Part shown: in pieces, positions 33,257 through 43,038 of the stretch
Layout of the letters: the number at the start of each line of letters is the position of its first letter
How positions within the stretch are numbered: position 1 is the first letter of the stretch
NCBI RefSeq assembly: GCF_002890895.1
Contig: NZ_POUL01000002.1
Span: forward strand, 496,001-560,000
From: Stutzerimonas stutzeri
Lineage (GTDB): Bacteria > Pseudomonadota > Gammaproteobacteria > Pseudomonadales > Pseudomonadaceae
Reading direction: 5' to 3'
Length of the DNA: 64,000 nt
Made by a program: the position numbers and the translations under genes
The notes under the pieces: generated by a model
The model's database searches: none
What the model was told of the DNA's origin: nothing
What the model saw: only the letters and a program-made list of their open reading frames with translations

Positions 33257-33302
33257 ATCGCTTGGAAAACCTCAAGAACTGCCCAATTAATGGGCTAAAT
33301 GA

Positions 33303-33330
33303 CACTGCCCGGCTCTATGGCCGGGCAGTG
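33303..33330 (-). other. Stem-loop between the binding-protein and ATPase genes
   Basis: Eleven base pair stem (33303-33313 with 33320-33330), six base loop, 20 bases past the binding-protein stop in the minus direction. Such hairpins often raise the amount of the binding protein relative to the membrane parts. Only a short T run follows. Confidence 0.6.
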
Positions 33331-33350
33331 CGGAACAATCTGCCGCCGTT

Positions 33351-34340
33351 TTACAGCTCGCGGGCTTCTTGCCAGGACAAGTCGAGAATGGCACTGGTAT
33401 CGAATGGCTTACCATCGCGAGTCTTGAGCGAGCCGAGCTCCTGAAGAATATTGGCGAGCTCCTGAATACGTGCCAGGTCATCGCTGCCAAGCTTGGCGCC
33501 GAAGGTTTGAGTAGCGATGGCCTCTTCGATTACCACTTCACGAGGCAACTCACCGCGGTTAAGCGTCTTCAGCGTCGGCTCGGCGATAAAGTAATCAGCG
33601 ATCAGCTTGGCCGCTTCGGCTGGCTGATTTTCCAGTAGCTCGATTGCCTCCCGCTGAGCATCAAGCGACTTCCAGACTGCCTCTTTGCGCTTTTCCAAGG
33701 TTTCGCCGGCGGTGATCACAACCATGCACGGGAATGGCCAGACTTCGCCGATTTCATAGATCTGCTTGACAGGGGCCACGAGCTGAGCGATTCGATCATA
33801 GGGCTCGAAGAGAAACGCCGCATCGGTGCGTCCCGAGACGAGCGACTGGACGGCGACTGCCGGACTCGTACCCATTATGTTGACGTCGCTGGGCGCCAAG
33901 CCGGCAGCCTTCAAGGTGACGCCACGCAGCACCGCATCGGCGGTGCTGCCTTCTTTCTGGGATGCCAGAATCTTGCCTTTCAGGTCGGCGATCTTCTCGA
34001 TGCCGGTTCCCTCGCGAGCCACGATCGAGTGATAGCCCTGCTGAGCACCACCGACTACCTTAAGGTCAGCACCCTTGGATGCCCATGCGACCGCATTGGT
34101 AAAGCCCAGAACTCCGGTGTCCAGCTGGCCGCCAATGATGGCCTTGATCAGATCGGTACCGGAACTGAACTCGACCAGCTCAACGTCGAGACCATGCTTC
34201 TTATAGAAGCCACCCTCATGGGCAACCATCGCCTGAGCATCATCCATTACACGGATATAGCCGACTTTGAATTTTTCCTGCGCCTGCGCAAAAGCGCTTA
34301 GCAGCAGCAGTGCGGGAACCAACCAGTGTTTTGCCTTCAT
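33351..34340 (-). CDS. ABC transporter substrate-binding protein (NMT1/SsuA-like)
   Basis: 329 residues. Signal peptide MKAKHWLVPALLLLSAFAQA, then a periplasmic NMT1/SsuA-like fold with FKVGYIRVMDDAQAMVAHEGGF and SGTDLIKAIIGGQLDTGVLG. The ATG at 34340 has GAGG six bases ahead; the in-frame ATG ten codons earlier is less likely. First gene of the operon. The ligand is not evident: sulfonates, nitrate or a vitamin precursor are all possible for the family. Confidence 0.85.
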   Translation of the reverse strand: MKAKHWLVPALLLLSAFAQAQEKFKVGYIRVMDDAQAMVAHEGGFYKKHGLDVELVEFSSGTDLIKAIIGGQLDTGVLGFTNAVAWASKGADLKVVGGAQQGYHSIVAREGTGIEKIADLKGKILASQKEGSTADAVLRGVTLKAAGLAPSDVNIMGTSPAVAVQSLVSGRTDAAFLFEPYDRIAQLVAPVKQIYEIGEVWPFPCMVVITAGETLEKRKEAVWKSLDAQREAIELLENQPAEAAKLIADYFIAEPTLKTLNRGELPREVVIEEAIATQTFGAKLGSDDLARIQELANILQELGSLKTRDGKPFDTSAILDLSWQEAREL

Positions 34341-34541
34341 TGTCGACCTCAATTGGATAGGCAGCGCCATGCATATAACCGAACGAACGGTCAGCCATTG
34401 ATTTGGTTATTAACGAGTTATGGCTTAGAACTTTACATCAACTCAGCTGAGCAACGCACCCACTTAGGCGCCATAAGCATTAAACCGGAGGTTATATAGC
34501 AGCAGAACGTCGCATCACTTCGGCACCGCGAGAAAGATAAG

Positions 34542-35141
34542 TCAGAGTGTGATCGTCTTCCGTCCAGCTAACGCATGTGCAAGCGTGCCCCCATCGACAA
34601 GATCAAGCTCTCCGCCAAGCGGCACACCGTGCGCGATACGGCTGAGCGTCAACCCCTTGGGAATCAAAAGCTGAGCAATGTAGTGCGCAGTAGCCTCGCC
34701 TTCGACGGTGGGATTGGTGGCCAGTATCGCCTCCTTGAAATTGCCCTCAGCCACTCTGCCGAGCAATTCAGGGATGCCTATGGCCTCTGGCCCGAGGCCA
34801 TCGAGCGGAGACAGGTGCCCTTTGAGGACGAAATAGCGACCTCGGAAACCGGTCTGCTCTACTGCGAACACATCTACAGGGCTCTGGACGATACAAAGCA
34901 AGGTATCGTCCCGACGCGGGTCAGCGCATTGGGGGCACAGCTCTTCCTCGCTTAGTGTGCGGCACTGACGGCAATAGCCCACCTCCTCCATTGCACGCGC
35001 AAGCGCCTGAGCCAGTCTCAGCCCGCCACTGCGGTCGCGCTCGAGCATCTGCAAAGCCATGCGTTGGGCGGTTTTTTGCCCTACGCCTGGAAGAATGCGC
35101 AATGCATCAATGAGTTGACGAATAAGCGGACTGAATGACAT
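34542..35141 (-). CDS. recR: Recombination protein RecR
   Basis: 199 residues, acts with RecO and RecF to load RecA at gaps. Helix-hairpin-helix ([18 protein letters not shown]), Cys4 zinc finger CRQC...CPQC, and a Toprim domain ending in [19 protein letters not shown]. Third gene of the dnaX-ybaB-recR cluster. Confidence 0.97.
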   Translation of the reverse strand: MSFSPLIRQLIDALRILPGVGQKTAQRMALQMLERDRSGGLRLAQALARAMEEVGYCRQCRTLSEEELCPQCADPRRDDTLLCIVQSPVDVFAVEQTGFRGRYFVLKGHLSPLDGLGPEAIGIPELLGRVAEGNFKEAILATNPTVEGEATAHYIAQLLIPKGLTLSRIAHGVPLGGELDLVDGGTLAHALAGRKTITL

Positions 35142-35198
35142 GGCTCACCAAACTGAGAGGCAATGGGGCTGTTTTATACAGAGGCGGCGCTCAGCACA

Positions 35199-35238
35199 GC
35201 GCCGTGGACTTCGCTTCGCTAAGCGTCATTCACGGCGC
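35199..35238 (-). other. Cruciform-like hairpin between ybaB and recR
   Basis: Outer stem GCGCCGTG (35199-35206) with CACGGCGC (35231-35238); inside it CGCTT with AAGCG forms a second stem. No T tract. It may be a processing or pause element in the dnaX-ybaB-recR transcript. Confidence 0.45.
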
Positions 35239-35285
35239 CGATAGGCCACGCTGGACGAGTGCCTGGAACGGCCCCCGAAATCACA

Positions 35286-35612
35286 TCAGAAGGGCATTTT
35301 GAAACCCGGTGGCAACTGCATACCATCGGTCATGCCGGCCATTTTTTCCTTGCTGTTCTGCTCGATCTTGCGAACCGCATCGTTTACCGCAGCGGCTATC
35401 AAGTCCTCGAGAATTTCCTTGTCTTCCTGCATCAGGCTGTCATCAAGACTGACGCGCTTGACGTCGTGCCGACCATTCATCACAACGCTCACCAAGCCAG
35501 CACCGGACTGACCGGTCACTTCTGCGTTGGCCAGCTCCTCCTGCATCGTTTGCATTTTTTCCTGCATCTGCTGCGCCTGCTTCATCAGGCCGGCCATGCC
35601 ACCTTTCATCAT
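35286..35612 (-). CDS. ybaB: YbaB/EbfC nucleoid-associated protein
   Basis: 108 residues, small DNA-binding dimer. Highly typical N-terminus ([20 protein letters not shown]) and the core [22 protein letters not shown]. Lies 15 bases past dnaX. Confidence 0.96.
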   Translation of the reverse strand: MMKGGMAGLMKQAQQMQEKMQTMQEELANAEVTGQSGAGLVSVVMNGRHDVKRVSLDDSLMQEDKEILEDLIAAAVNDAVRKIEQNSKEKMAGMTDGMQLPPGFKMPF

Positions 35613-35627
35613 GGGGTTTACCTCGGA

Positions 35628-37706
35628 TCAGGGTTCGGAGTGTTCTACGGGTTCGATGGTACCGTCGCGAATGACGGCAGCGAACTGTTGCATCAACTGT
35701 TGGACCACGGGGTCTGCCTGAATCGACTGCTCTGCAGCCCGCTGACGCTCGTCACGGCGCCGAGCAGCAGCCTGCGCCGGCGTTTCCTGCTGTGGTGTCT
35801 GCAACTCGATATCCAGCTGCAAAGTGCGCCCATGGTATTGGTTGAGTGCGTCGTTGAGACGCCGATGCTGAGTGGCGTTAAACAGCGCACTTTGCGCCGG
35901 GTCCAAATGCATGAGCCAGCGGTCGCCCTCTACAGCAATCAAGGTGCAGTTAGCCGCAATACTTCCGGTCAGGCCAGCAAGTCCCAGCTTCAAATAAATG
36001 TCCAGCCACTCGGCCGCCAACCCCGTGGCCGGCTCAACGGCTGGAGCCGGTTCGGGCGGCTGCGGGTCAGCCTCAAAATCGTCCAATCCGCCAAGGTAGG
36101 CTTCCGCCTGCGTTTCGACTTCGAAGTAGTCTTCGTCCGTGAGCGGCGGCTCATCATCGTCCGGCTCATTCACTTCAACCACCGCAGCGTGATGCGCTGG
36201 TTCAGCTAGAGGCTCGGCCTTTCGTTCCAGTGCCTCACTTTCCACGGCTACCGGTGGGGTGTCTGGAGGCTCATTCCAGGGCACATCCACCACTGGCGGC
36301 GCAGCTTCCGCCTTAGCAGGTCCGGACAAGGCAGGCGCAAACCCAGTATTCGTCACGGTTGCGATTTCCGGGAACGAAACACTGGCTGCAGGCACAGGTG
36401 CCATAGTTCGTTCGGTAGCCACAGCCGCCGAATCGGGGGCAATCTGCGACGGATGCGCCTGTATGGGAGTCGGTGATTGTGCCGAAGCCGATGGAACCGC
36501 AACCGGATCACGAACCGGCGCAGCCGATGTTGCTGAACCGGCCACGTTCGTTGCTCTGGAATCAGTCGTGGCCGGACTGACTCCCGATATCTTTAGCGGT
36601 GTTCGCGGCGCGCCTTCAGCATCGGCAGGCCGAAACGCGAGCATACGCAGCAGAACCATTTCGAAGCCGCTTCGCGGATCGGGAGCCAACGACAGATCGC
36701 GCCTGCCGATCAGCCCCATCTGGTAGTAAAACTGTACATCTTCGGCCGGCAACGCCTGCGCCAGGGCCAGCACTCGATCGCGATCGCCCTGCCCATTGTC
36801 GACCGCATCCGGCAAAGCCTGGGCGACAGCAACGCGGTGCAAGACGTTGAGCATTTCCGCGAGCACGCCCCCCCAATCGGGGCCTTGCTCTGCGAGATGA
36901 CGTACCGCTTCGAGCAGCGCGCGGGCATCGCCCTCCAACAGCGACTGCAGCACGCCATAGACCTGTCCATGATCAAGGGTTCCGAGCATGCTGCGTACAT
37001 CAGCCGCGAGCACCTTGCCCTCGCCAAAGGAGATCGCCTGATCGGTGAGGCTCATCGCATCGCGCATTGAACCGTCAGCGGCACGGCCGAGCAACCAGAG
37101 CGCATCCTCCTCGAATGGCACCTGCTCGACGCCAAGCACATGGGTCAGGTGCTCGACTACCCGTTCGGGCGGCATGTTCTTCAACGAGAACTGCAGGCAG
37201 CGGGACAGGATGGTCACAGGAAGCTTTTGCGGATCGGTGGTAGCCAACAGGAACTTGACGTGAGGCGGCGGCTCTTCAAGCGTTTTAAGCAATGCGTTGA
37301 ACGAGTGCGACGAGAGCATGTGCACTTCGTCGATCAGGTAGACCTTGTAGCGCCCGCGGCTGGGAGCGTACTGCACGTTGTCCAGCAGCTCCCTGGTGTC
37401 TTCGACCTTGGTGCGGCTTGCGGCGTCTACCTCGATCAGGTCGACGAACCGACCCTCATCGATTTCCCGGCAGACCGAGCACTCGCCGCACGGCGTTGAG
37501 CTGATGCCGGTTTCGCAGTTGAGGCATTTGGCGATGATCCGCGCGATGGTCGTCTTACCGACGCCACGAGTACCGGTGAACAGGTAGGCATGGTGCAGGC
37601 GCTGGCTATCCAGCGCGTTGATCAGGGCCTTGAGCACATGCGTCTGCCCGACCATTTCGCGGAACGAACGCGGACGCCATTTACGGGCTAGTACCTGATA
37701 ACTCAT
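35628..37706 (-). CDS. dnaX: DNA polymerase III subunits gamma/tau
   Basis: 692 residues; clamp-loader ATPase and replisome organiser. Walker A GTRGVGKT at 45-52, zinc cysteines C64, C73, C76 and C79, DEVH in LIDEVHMLS, SRC motif SRCLQF. A Pro/Ala/Ser-rich linker from about residue 370 to 560 joins it to the tau C-terminal domain. I did not find an A-rich slippery sequence of the E. coli type, so a separate gamma product cannot be predicted. Confidence 0.97.
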   Translation of the reverse strand: MSYQVLARKWRPRSFREMVGQTHVLKALINALDSQRLHHAYLFTGTRGVGKTTIARIIAKCLNCETGISSTPCGECSVCREIDEGRFVDLIEVDAASRTKVEDTRELLDNVQYAPSRGRYKVYLIDEVHMLSSHSFNALLKTLEEPPPHVKFLLATTDPQKLPVTILSRCLQFSLKNMPPERVVEHLTHVLGVEQVPFEEDALWLLGRAADGSMRDAMSLTDQAISFGEGKVLAADVRSMLGTLDHGQVYGVLQSLLEGDARALLEAVRHLAEQGPDWGGVLAEMLNVLHRVAVAQALPDAVDNGQGDRDRVLALAQALPAEDVQFYYQMGLIGRRDLSLAPDPRSGFEMVLLRMLAFRPADAEGAPRTPLKISGVSPATTDSRATNVAGSATSAAPVRDPVAVPSASAQSPTPIQAHPSQIAPDSAAVATERTMAPVPAASVSFPEIATVTNTGFAPALSGPAKAEAAPPVVDVPWNEPPDTPPVAVESEALERKAEPLAEPAHHAAVVEVNEPDDDEPPLTDEDYFEVETQAEAYLGGLDDFEADPQPPEPAPAVEPATGLAAEWLDIYLKLGLAGLTGSIAANCTLIAVEGDRWLMHLDPAQSALFNATQHRRLNDALNQYHGRTLQLDIELQTPQQETPAQAAARRRDERQRAAEQSIQADPVVQQLMQQFAAVIRDGTIEPVEHSEP

Positions 37707-37815
37707 AACACCATCGCGGGATAAAGCAGAGGACGGGTAATGCTAGCGGAGCAGGCTGCAAATTGCATCCAGCCTGACGTCCGCCCCGTCGGCGCTGCTG
37801 ATCGCGAGCAACCGG

Positions 37816-38961
37816 TTAACACTTAACGGTAGCGCCCAGGGCTCGTACGATTTTCTCCAGCTTTGGTTGACCGCCGTTAATCTCGATCTGCAAACCGTCT
37901 ATTTCGCGACGCGGCGGGTACTGCTTGCGCAGCTGATCGAAGCCGACCCGGCGCTGAGCCTCGTCGCCCCCCAGATGACGGCGAAACGCAGCGTCATCAC
38001 GCCGCGGGTCGTAAACCGCCCGAGAGATTGTCGCCAACAGGTCTGCCGACCCTGCGCACGCATCGAAGACCAGGCCGCGCAGCGACGTAGGCGGCATCAG
38101 CTCCGCCAGCTCGACCTTTGGCTCCAGCCCTTTGCTGGCACAAAACGCTTGATAGATCTGCGCCGTTCCGCGCAACTTCCCGTCGAGGCTATAGCCGGCA
38201 ATATGCGGAGTCGCAATCCAACACAACTCGGCCAATTCGACATCGACCTGCGGCTCTCCCTCCCAGACATCGAGTACTGCCTGGAGGTCTGTCCGCCTGG
38301 CCAACTGCTCTCGCAAAGCGTCATTGTCGACAACTGCGCCGCGGGCGGCATTGATCAGCCAGGTACCGGGTCGCAGCTGCTCCAGACGGGACTGATTCAA
38401 TAAATGAAAAGTCGAGTGCTCCCCTTCCAGGGTCAGCGGGGTGTGCAAGCTGATGACATCGCACTCGGCCAGTATTTCATCCAGCGTGACGAACTCACCC
38501 ACTTCACGTGCCTGCCGCGGCGGATCGCAGACTCGCACGTCCCAGCCCAGGCCACGCAGAACCTCTACCAGCCGGCCACCGACCTCGCCAGCGCCGATCA
38601 CACCATAGCGGCGTCCCTTTAGCTCAACGCCCTCACCTTCGGCCAGAGCCAGAAGACTGCCGAGCACATAATCGACGACGCCCCGAGCGTTGCAACCCGG
38701 TGCGCTAGCCCAGCTGATTCCCGCCTCTTCAAAGTAATCGAGGTCGAGGTGGTCGGTGCCGATCGTGCAAGTGCCCACGAAGCGCACTGCACTCCCTCCG
38801 AGCAGCTCGCGGTCTACCCGGGTGACGGAACGAACCAGAAGCACGTCGGCCTGCTCGAGTGCGGCCCTGTTGATGCTTCTCCCAGGCATGCGGCGTATCT
38901 CGCCGAACTCAGCAAAAAAAGCGTCGACCAGAGGAATGTTCTCATCGGCAAGGATGCGCAT
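37816..38961 (-). CDS. pdxB: Erythronate-4-phosphate dehydrogenase
   Basis: 381 residues; second step of DXP-dependent pyridoxal phosphate synthesis. D-2-hydroxyacid dehydrogenase fold with NAD motif [16 protein letters not shown], catalytic Arg in [10 protein letters not shown] and His in [13 protein letters not shown]. The PdxB-specific C-terminal dimerisation domain is present. Single gene. Confidence 0.96.
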   Translation of the reverse strand: MRILADENIPLVDAFFAEFGEIRRMPGRSINRAALEQADVLLVRSVTRVDRELLGGSAVRFVGTCTIGTDHLDLDYFEEAGISWASAPGCNARGVVDYVLGSLLALAEGEGVELKGRRYGVIGAGEVGGRLVEVLRGLGWDVRVCDPPRQAREVGEFVTLDEILAECDVISLHTPLTLEGEHSTFHLLNQSRLEQLRPGTWLINAARGAVVDNDALREQLARRTDLQAVLDVWEGEPQVDVELAELCWIATPHIAGYSLDGKLRGTAQIYQAFCASKGLEPKVELAELMPPTSLRGLVFDACAGSADLLATISRAVYDPRRDDAAFRRHLGGDEAQRRVGFDQLRKQYPPRREIDGLQIEINGGQPKLEKIVRALGATVKC

Positions 38962-39082
38962 TGTCAGGCTCCATCAGTGATTTCCCATTCTAGACCGCGG
39001 CGAGCCGCTCTGCTGGCTTCCCGTGCGTGCGCCTGGCGGCGTAGACTAGTCGGCTTCCTGTATACAATCCGGATAATCTGCA

Positions 39083-40471
39083 ATGCCCACTGAGTTCAGA
39101 CTCAGACGGGTTCGCGTTGAACTGCGCACCCTCTTCGCCCTCGCCCTGCCGATGATGATTGCTCAACTGGCAAACACAGCCATGGGTTTTGTCGACACCC
39201 TGATGGCCGGCCGCGTCAGTCCCGAAGACCTCGCGGCAGTTGCCTTGGGCAACTCGATCTGGGTGCCGGTATTTCTGCTTGTGACAGGTGTCATCCTGGC
39301 GACCACCCCGAATGTCGCTCAGCACTTCGGCCGTGACCAGCACGAACGGATTGGGCCGCTGGTCCGCCAGGCGTTGTGGATGGGGCTCGGTGTAGGATCG
39401 TTATTCGCGCTGTTGATGTGGAACGCTGAACCGGTGCTGCATCTGATGAAGGTCGAACCGGCACTGATTGACCCGACCATGGCCTATTTGCGTGCAGTCG
39501 CCTGCGGCTTTCCCGCAGTGGCGCTGTATCAGGTGCTGCGTTGTTACAGCGACGGGCTCGGCCACACCCGGCCCAGCATGGTGGTCGGCATTCTTGCGCT
39601 GATGCTGAATATTCCGCTCAATTACATCTTCATCTACGGCAAGCTGGGGCTGCCGGCCATGGGCGGCGTCGGTTGTGGCTGGGCTACCGCGGTGGTCATG
39701 GCTTTCATGCTGCTGGCGATGCTGTTCTGGGTGCGCCGCGCCAACTACTACCAGCCAAGCCAATTGTTCACCCGTTTCGATTGGCCGGAATGGCCGGTGC
39801 TCAGCCGACTGCTATCGGTCGGCGTACCGATTGGTGTTGCGGTGTTCGCCGAGGCCAGTATTTTTTCGGTCATCGCACTTCTGATCGGCGGCCTCGGTGC
39901 GACCGTGGTAGCCGGGCATCAGATCGCGCTGAATTTCACCTCGCTGATATTCATGATTCCGCTGTCGCTGGGGATGGCCATCACCATCCGCATCGGCCAG
40001 GCGCTGGGCCGAGGCGCCCCACGAGACGCACGCTTTGTTGCTGGCGTGGGGATCGTATCGAGCCTGGTCTATGCCTGCTTCTCGGCAGGCAGCATGCTGT
40101 TGTTCAGCGAGCAGATTGCGCGCATCTACACACCCGATCAGGCTGTGATCGCCGTAGCCGCCAGCCTGTTTTTCTACGCCGCACTGTTTCAGTTTTCGGA
40201 CGTGGTTCAAGTCACCGCAGCCGGCGCACTGCGCGGCTATCAGGACACGCGAATGACCATGATATTCACGCTTTTCGCCTACTGGGGAATCGGCCTGCCG
40301 GTGGGCTACCTGCTTGGCCTTACCGACAAATTTGGCGAGCCCAGCGGACCGGCAGGGCTTTGGCAGGGCTTGATCGCCGGACTGAGCTGTGCCGCGTTTC
40401 TGCTGACCATTCGCCTGGTGCGCAGCGCCCGTCGTGAAATTCGCCGAAAGCCGAACCAGGCAGCAATCTAG
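39083..40471 (+). CDS. norM: MATE family multidrug efflux transporter NorM/PmpM-like
   Basis: 462 residues, twelve membrane helices. N-terminal half with ALPMMIAQLANTAMGFVDTLMAGRVS, second half repeats the fold with IPLSLGMAITIRIGQALGRG. Cation-coupled export of cationic drugs and dyes in the family. Divergent from pdxB; a TATACA -10-like element lies about 25 bases before the start. Confidence 0.9.
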   Translation: MPTEFRLRRVRVELRTLFALALPMMIAQLANTAMGFVDTLMAGRVSPEDLAAVALGNSIWVPVFLLVTGVILATTPNVAQHFGRDQHERIGPLVRQALWMGLGVGSLFALLMWNAEPVLHLMKVEPALIDPTMAYLRAVACGFPAVALYQVLRCYSDGLGHTRPSMVVGILALMLNIPLNYIFIYGKLGLPAMGGVGCGWATAVVMAFMLLAMLFWVRRANYYQPSQLFTRFDWPEWPVLSRLLSVGVPIGVAVFAEASIFSVIALLIGGLGATVVAGHQIALNFTSLIFMIPLSLGMAITIRIGQALGRGAPRDARFVAGVGIVSSLVYACFSAGSMLLFSEQIARIYTPDQAVIAVAASLFFYAALFQFSDVVQVTAAGALRGYQDTRMTMIFTLFAYWGIGLPVGYLLGLTDKFGEPSGPAGLWQGLIAGLSCAAFLLTIRLVRSARREIRRKPNQAAI

Positions 40472-40492
40472 CGCTCATTTGCTACCGGCTGT

Positions 40493-41248
40493 TCAGACCT
40501 CCAAGGCCAGCATGACAGCACTCAGCAACAGGAAGCCGCTGAATAGCAGACGCAAAGTACGCTCCGGCAGCGCATGGGCCAACCTCACCCCGAGGCTGAT
40601 GCTCAAGAGCCCCCCGATGGCAAGCGGCAATCCCAGCATCCAGTCCACCTGACCATGAGTGGCGTAAGTGACCAGCGTAACAGCGGTGCTTGGCGCCGCC
40701 AGCGCAAGAGAAAGACCCTGTGCCACGACCTGTGACGTGCCAAATACAGCTGTGAGTACTGGCGTGGCAAGCACTGCGCCCCCCACGCCAAATAACCCGC
40801 CCAGCCCGCCGGCGCCAGCGCCCAGTACGCCTAACCAGGGCCAGGGATGACGCAGTTCGGTCCCACCGGATGGCGGCCTGAAGAACACCCGCGACAATGT
40901 GTGTATAGCCAAGGCGACGAGAAACACCACAAAGGCAATCCGCATGCGCTCAGCGTTCAGCGATACAGCGAGCGCAGCACCCGCGATGGCGAAGCAAAAA
41001 CTGGCGATGCCCAACGCTGCCGCGTGGCGAAGGTCGATGCGATTGTGCTGATGGTAGCGCCAGATGGCGAGCAGCACGTTGGGCACCACCATGACCAAGG
41101 CGGTGCCCTGAGCGACCTGCTGGTCCAGATCGAACAACACACCTAATACCGGAATTGCGATCAGCCCTCCCCCAATACCGAACAGGCCACCCAGCGTGCC
41201 CAACGCCAGACCCAGAACCACATCCAAAACAAATCCGACCAGGTCCAT
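40493..41248 (-). CDS. TauE/SafE family membrane transporter
   Basis: 251 residues, two repeats of GGLFGIGGGLIAIPVL / GGLFGVGGAVLATPVL, the signature of the family that exports sulfite or sulfoacetate. Eight helices. The ATG at 41248 has AGGAGG at the right spacing. Divergent from a LysR regulator with 103 bp between the starts, so that regulator may control it; substrate unknown. Confidence 0.88.
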   Translation of the reverse strand: MDLVGFVLDVVLGLALGTLGGLFGIGGGLIAIPVLGVLFDLDQQVAQGTALVMVVPNVLLAIWRYHQHNRIDLRHAAALGIASFCFAIAGAALAVSLNAERMRIAFVVFLVALAIHTLSRVFFRPPSGGTELRHPWPWLGVLGAGAGGLGGLFGVGGAVLATPVLTAVFGTSQVVAQGLSLALAAPSTAVTLVTYATHGQVDWMLGLPLAIGGLLSISLGVRLAHALPERTLRLLFSGFLLLSAVMLALEV

Positions 41249-41351
41249 GACGCCTCCTATCAAAGGCGCAATGCTACTCAGCGCGCTCTAGTAGGCATAT
41301 GCACAAGCATGCACAATGGCTTTGCGTATTCCGCAAAGCGAAGCGAGCATC

Positions 41352-42308
41352 ATGGATGCAACAGCCCTTACTAATCAGTTCAAGTTATTCCTCGACGTAA
41401 TCGATACCAGAAGCTTCTCGGTAGCAGGCAGGCTGCATGCGCTAGCGCCTTCGTCCGTCTCGCGACGCATGGACGCATTGGAGCGTTCACTTGGTTGCCA
41501 GCTGGTCAGTCGTACCAGCCATGCGATCAAGCCTACCGCTGCTGGGCAGCTGTTTGCCGAGCGTGCCAGACGCATCGTTCAGGAATTGCAACTTGCTCGG
41601 GCCGAGATGGCCTCGCTACAAAGCGCACCGGAAGGCCGCATCCGCATTGACGCACCCGCTCCTTTCGGACGCAGACATCTGGCGCCAGCACTTGCCGATT
41701 TCTTGCAGGCCTACCCTCGAGTGGACATCCAGCTACGCCTGATCGATAGCTTCATCGATATGCACGGTGAGCATCTGGGAGAGGTCGATCTGGTGCTACG
41801 TATTGGCCAGCTTGCCGACACGCGCCTCGTGGCAACGCCGCTGGCACCGATGAGGCGCATCGTTTGTGCCAGCCCGAGTTATTTGCAACGGAGAGGAGCA
41901 CCGCAATCGGTAGCGGAACTGCCGGAACACGACGGGCTGGACTGGGACGCGCTGGCGCCTCCGCACGCATGGCGTTTCGAGCACGAGGGCAAGCGACAAC
42001 TGCTGAGACCGAAGCGGCTGCGTATGGTAGCGAACAATGCGGAAGCGTTGCTGACCGCCACTTTGGCTGGATTGGGTATCGCCCATCTACCCACCTGGCT
42101 GATCAGTGACCAACTCCTCAGTGGTGATTTGTTGCCGCTGTTCTGTGAAGGTGGCCTGCCCGAACCGGAACCTAGCGGCATTTATGCGTTGCGCCTGACC
42201 CGGGAAGCCGATTCACGCAGCCGATTGTTGCTTGAGTTTTTGAAGGGTCGCTTCGGCCCGGTCCCGCCATGGGACCAGGCGCTGCAAAGCGGACTCACAC
42301 TTACTTAA
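41352..42308 (+). CDS. LysR family transcriptional regulator
   Basis: 318 residues. Winged helix at 4-65 (FKLFLDVIDTRSFSVAGRLH, SSVSRRMDALERSLG) and a periplasmic-binding-type effector domain. The C-terminal domain belongs to the CrgA/DsdC-like group (APAPFGRRHLAPALADFL). Starts at the ATG at 41352; an ATG 12 codons earlier is possible. Likely regulates the divergent TauE gene, as is common in the family. Confidence 0.9.
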   Translation: MDATALTNQFKLFLDVIDTRSFSVAGRLHALAPSSVSRRMDALERSLGCQLVSRTSHAIKPTAAGQLFAERARRIVQELQLARAEMASLQSAPEGRIRIDAPAPFGRRHLAPALADFLQAYPRVDIQLRLIDSFIDMHGEHLGEVDLVLRIGQLADTRLVATPLAPMRRIVCASPSYLQRRGAPQSVAELPEHDGLDWDALAPPHAWRFEHEGKRQLLRPKRLRMVANNAEALLTATLAGLGIAHLPTWLISDQLLSGDLLPLFCEGGLPEPEPSGIYALRLTREADSRSRLLLEFLKGRFGPVPPWDQALQSGLTLT

Positions 42309-42320
42309 AGCATTGAGGTG

Positions 42321-42662
42321 TCAGACAGCGCACCCAGAAAGCTCCTGGGTCACCCCCCAACCATCCAGCACACCACCTAGCGGCTCGACCAGGTTCTCCA
42401 GGTCCTGCTCGAAATCGCCGATACCATCAAAAGTGGCGTACATCACCTTGCTGACCTGGAGGTCCCAGGCGCCATCGTCGCGGGGTGCTATCTGTGTATT
42501 GACGCACTCGCCACGGAAATTGCTGGCCGCGGCGCAGGCACGTTCACGATCGGGAAACACGGCATAGAACTCGATCGGATGGACGCGGGCAAAGTCGAAA
42601 CCGCCCTCCTTCATCCTCAAAAGAACATTGCCGCTTACATCCTCATGGAAGGTGGTACTCAT
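42321..42662 (-). CDS. rraB: Regulator of ribonuclease E activity B (RraB)-like protein
   Basis: 113 residues. Resembles RraB proteins, which bind and restrain RNase E; typical parts are EDVSGNVLLRMKEGGFDF and HPIEFYAVFPDRERACAAA. AGGAGG lies eight bases before the ATG at 42662. Convergent with the LysR gene. Assignment by motif recall only. Confidence 0.75.
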   Translation of the reverse strand: MSTTFHEDVSGNVLLRMKEGGFDFARVHPIEFYAVFPDRERACAAASNFRGECVNTQIAPRDDGAWDLQVSKVMYATFDGIGDFEQDLENLVEPLGGVLDGWGVTQELSGCAV

Positions 42663-43038
42663 AAAACAACCTCCTCTCACTCATGGATGACGACTTCAGG
42701 AATGGAAAGCCTTGTCTACCTCGTTGCGGAACGACCGGACAGCGCCGGACGCGAATTGCCTGGTTGATCGAAAAAAGAAACCCAGCGGTGTTTCTAATAG
42801 GCCTCGGCAACGTCTGGGAGTTCGATACAGCAATCGAACGACCCTGACCGTACGTCACCAATACCACACGGCCTAGCAGCTAAGCACCAAGCGATTTCAG
42901 TGCTCCATCGCTACCACTGGAACATACGACGTATAAACCGCGTCCGCAACGGGAAGGTTTAATCCCACTCAATCACCACTGACAGGAATGCCAGCGACCA
43001 ATTTGCTGCACCGAATCTCGTTGCAGCAAGCTGATCAC
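42663..43038 (-). other. Long rraB-speE intergenic region with terminator and stem-loops
   Basis: 376 bp without a protein gene on either strand. On the minus strand it carries a hairpin after speE (stem 43003-43010 with 43022-43029), an isolated six base pair stem TTCGAT / ATCGAA at 42821-42838 and, 26 bases further, a clear intrinsic terminator at 42771-42795. The layout is that of a long 3' UTR or of a small RNA gene. The rraB promoter should lie in the last 100 bases. Confidence 0.5.
42771..42795 (-). terminator. Intrinsic terminator, minus strand
   Basis: On the minus strand, stem AGAAAC(A)CC with GGGTTTCT, three base loop, then a T6 run. It stands about 245 bases beyond speE, far for a speE terminator, and 108 bases ahead of rraB. 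Confidence 0.75.

Noticed and set aside
35628-37706. Programmed frameshift in dnaX to make gamma
   Set aside because: No A6G-type slippery run with a following stem was seen.
37707-37815. 4.5S (ffs) RNA upstream of dnaX
   Set aside because: I looked for the conserved GGAAGGAAGCAGCC-type core on both strands because ffs is near dnaX in P. aeruginosa as I recall, and did not find it.
42643-42867. 74-codon minus-strand frame across the terminator at 42771
   Set aside because: It runs through a strong intrinsic terminator and the rraB start and matches nothing.
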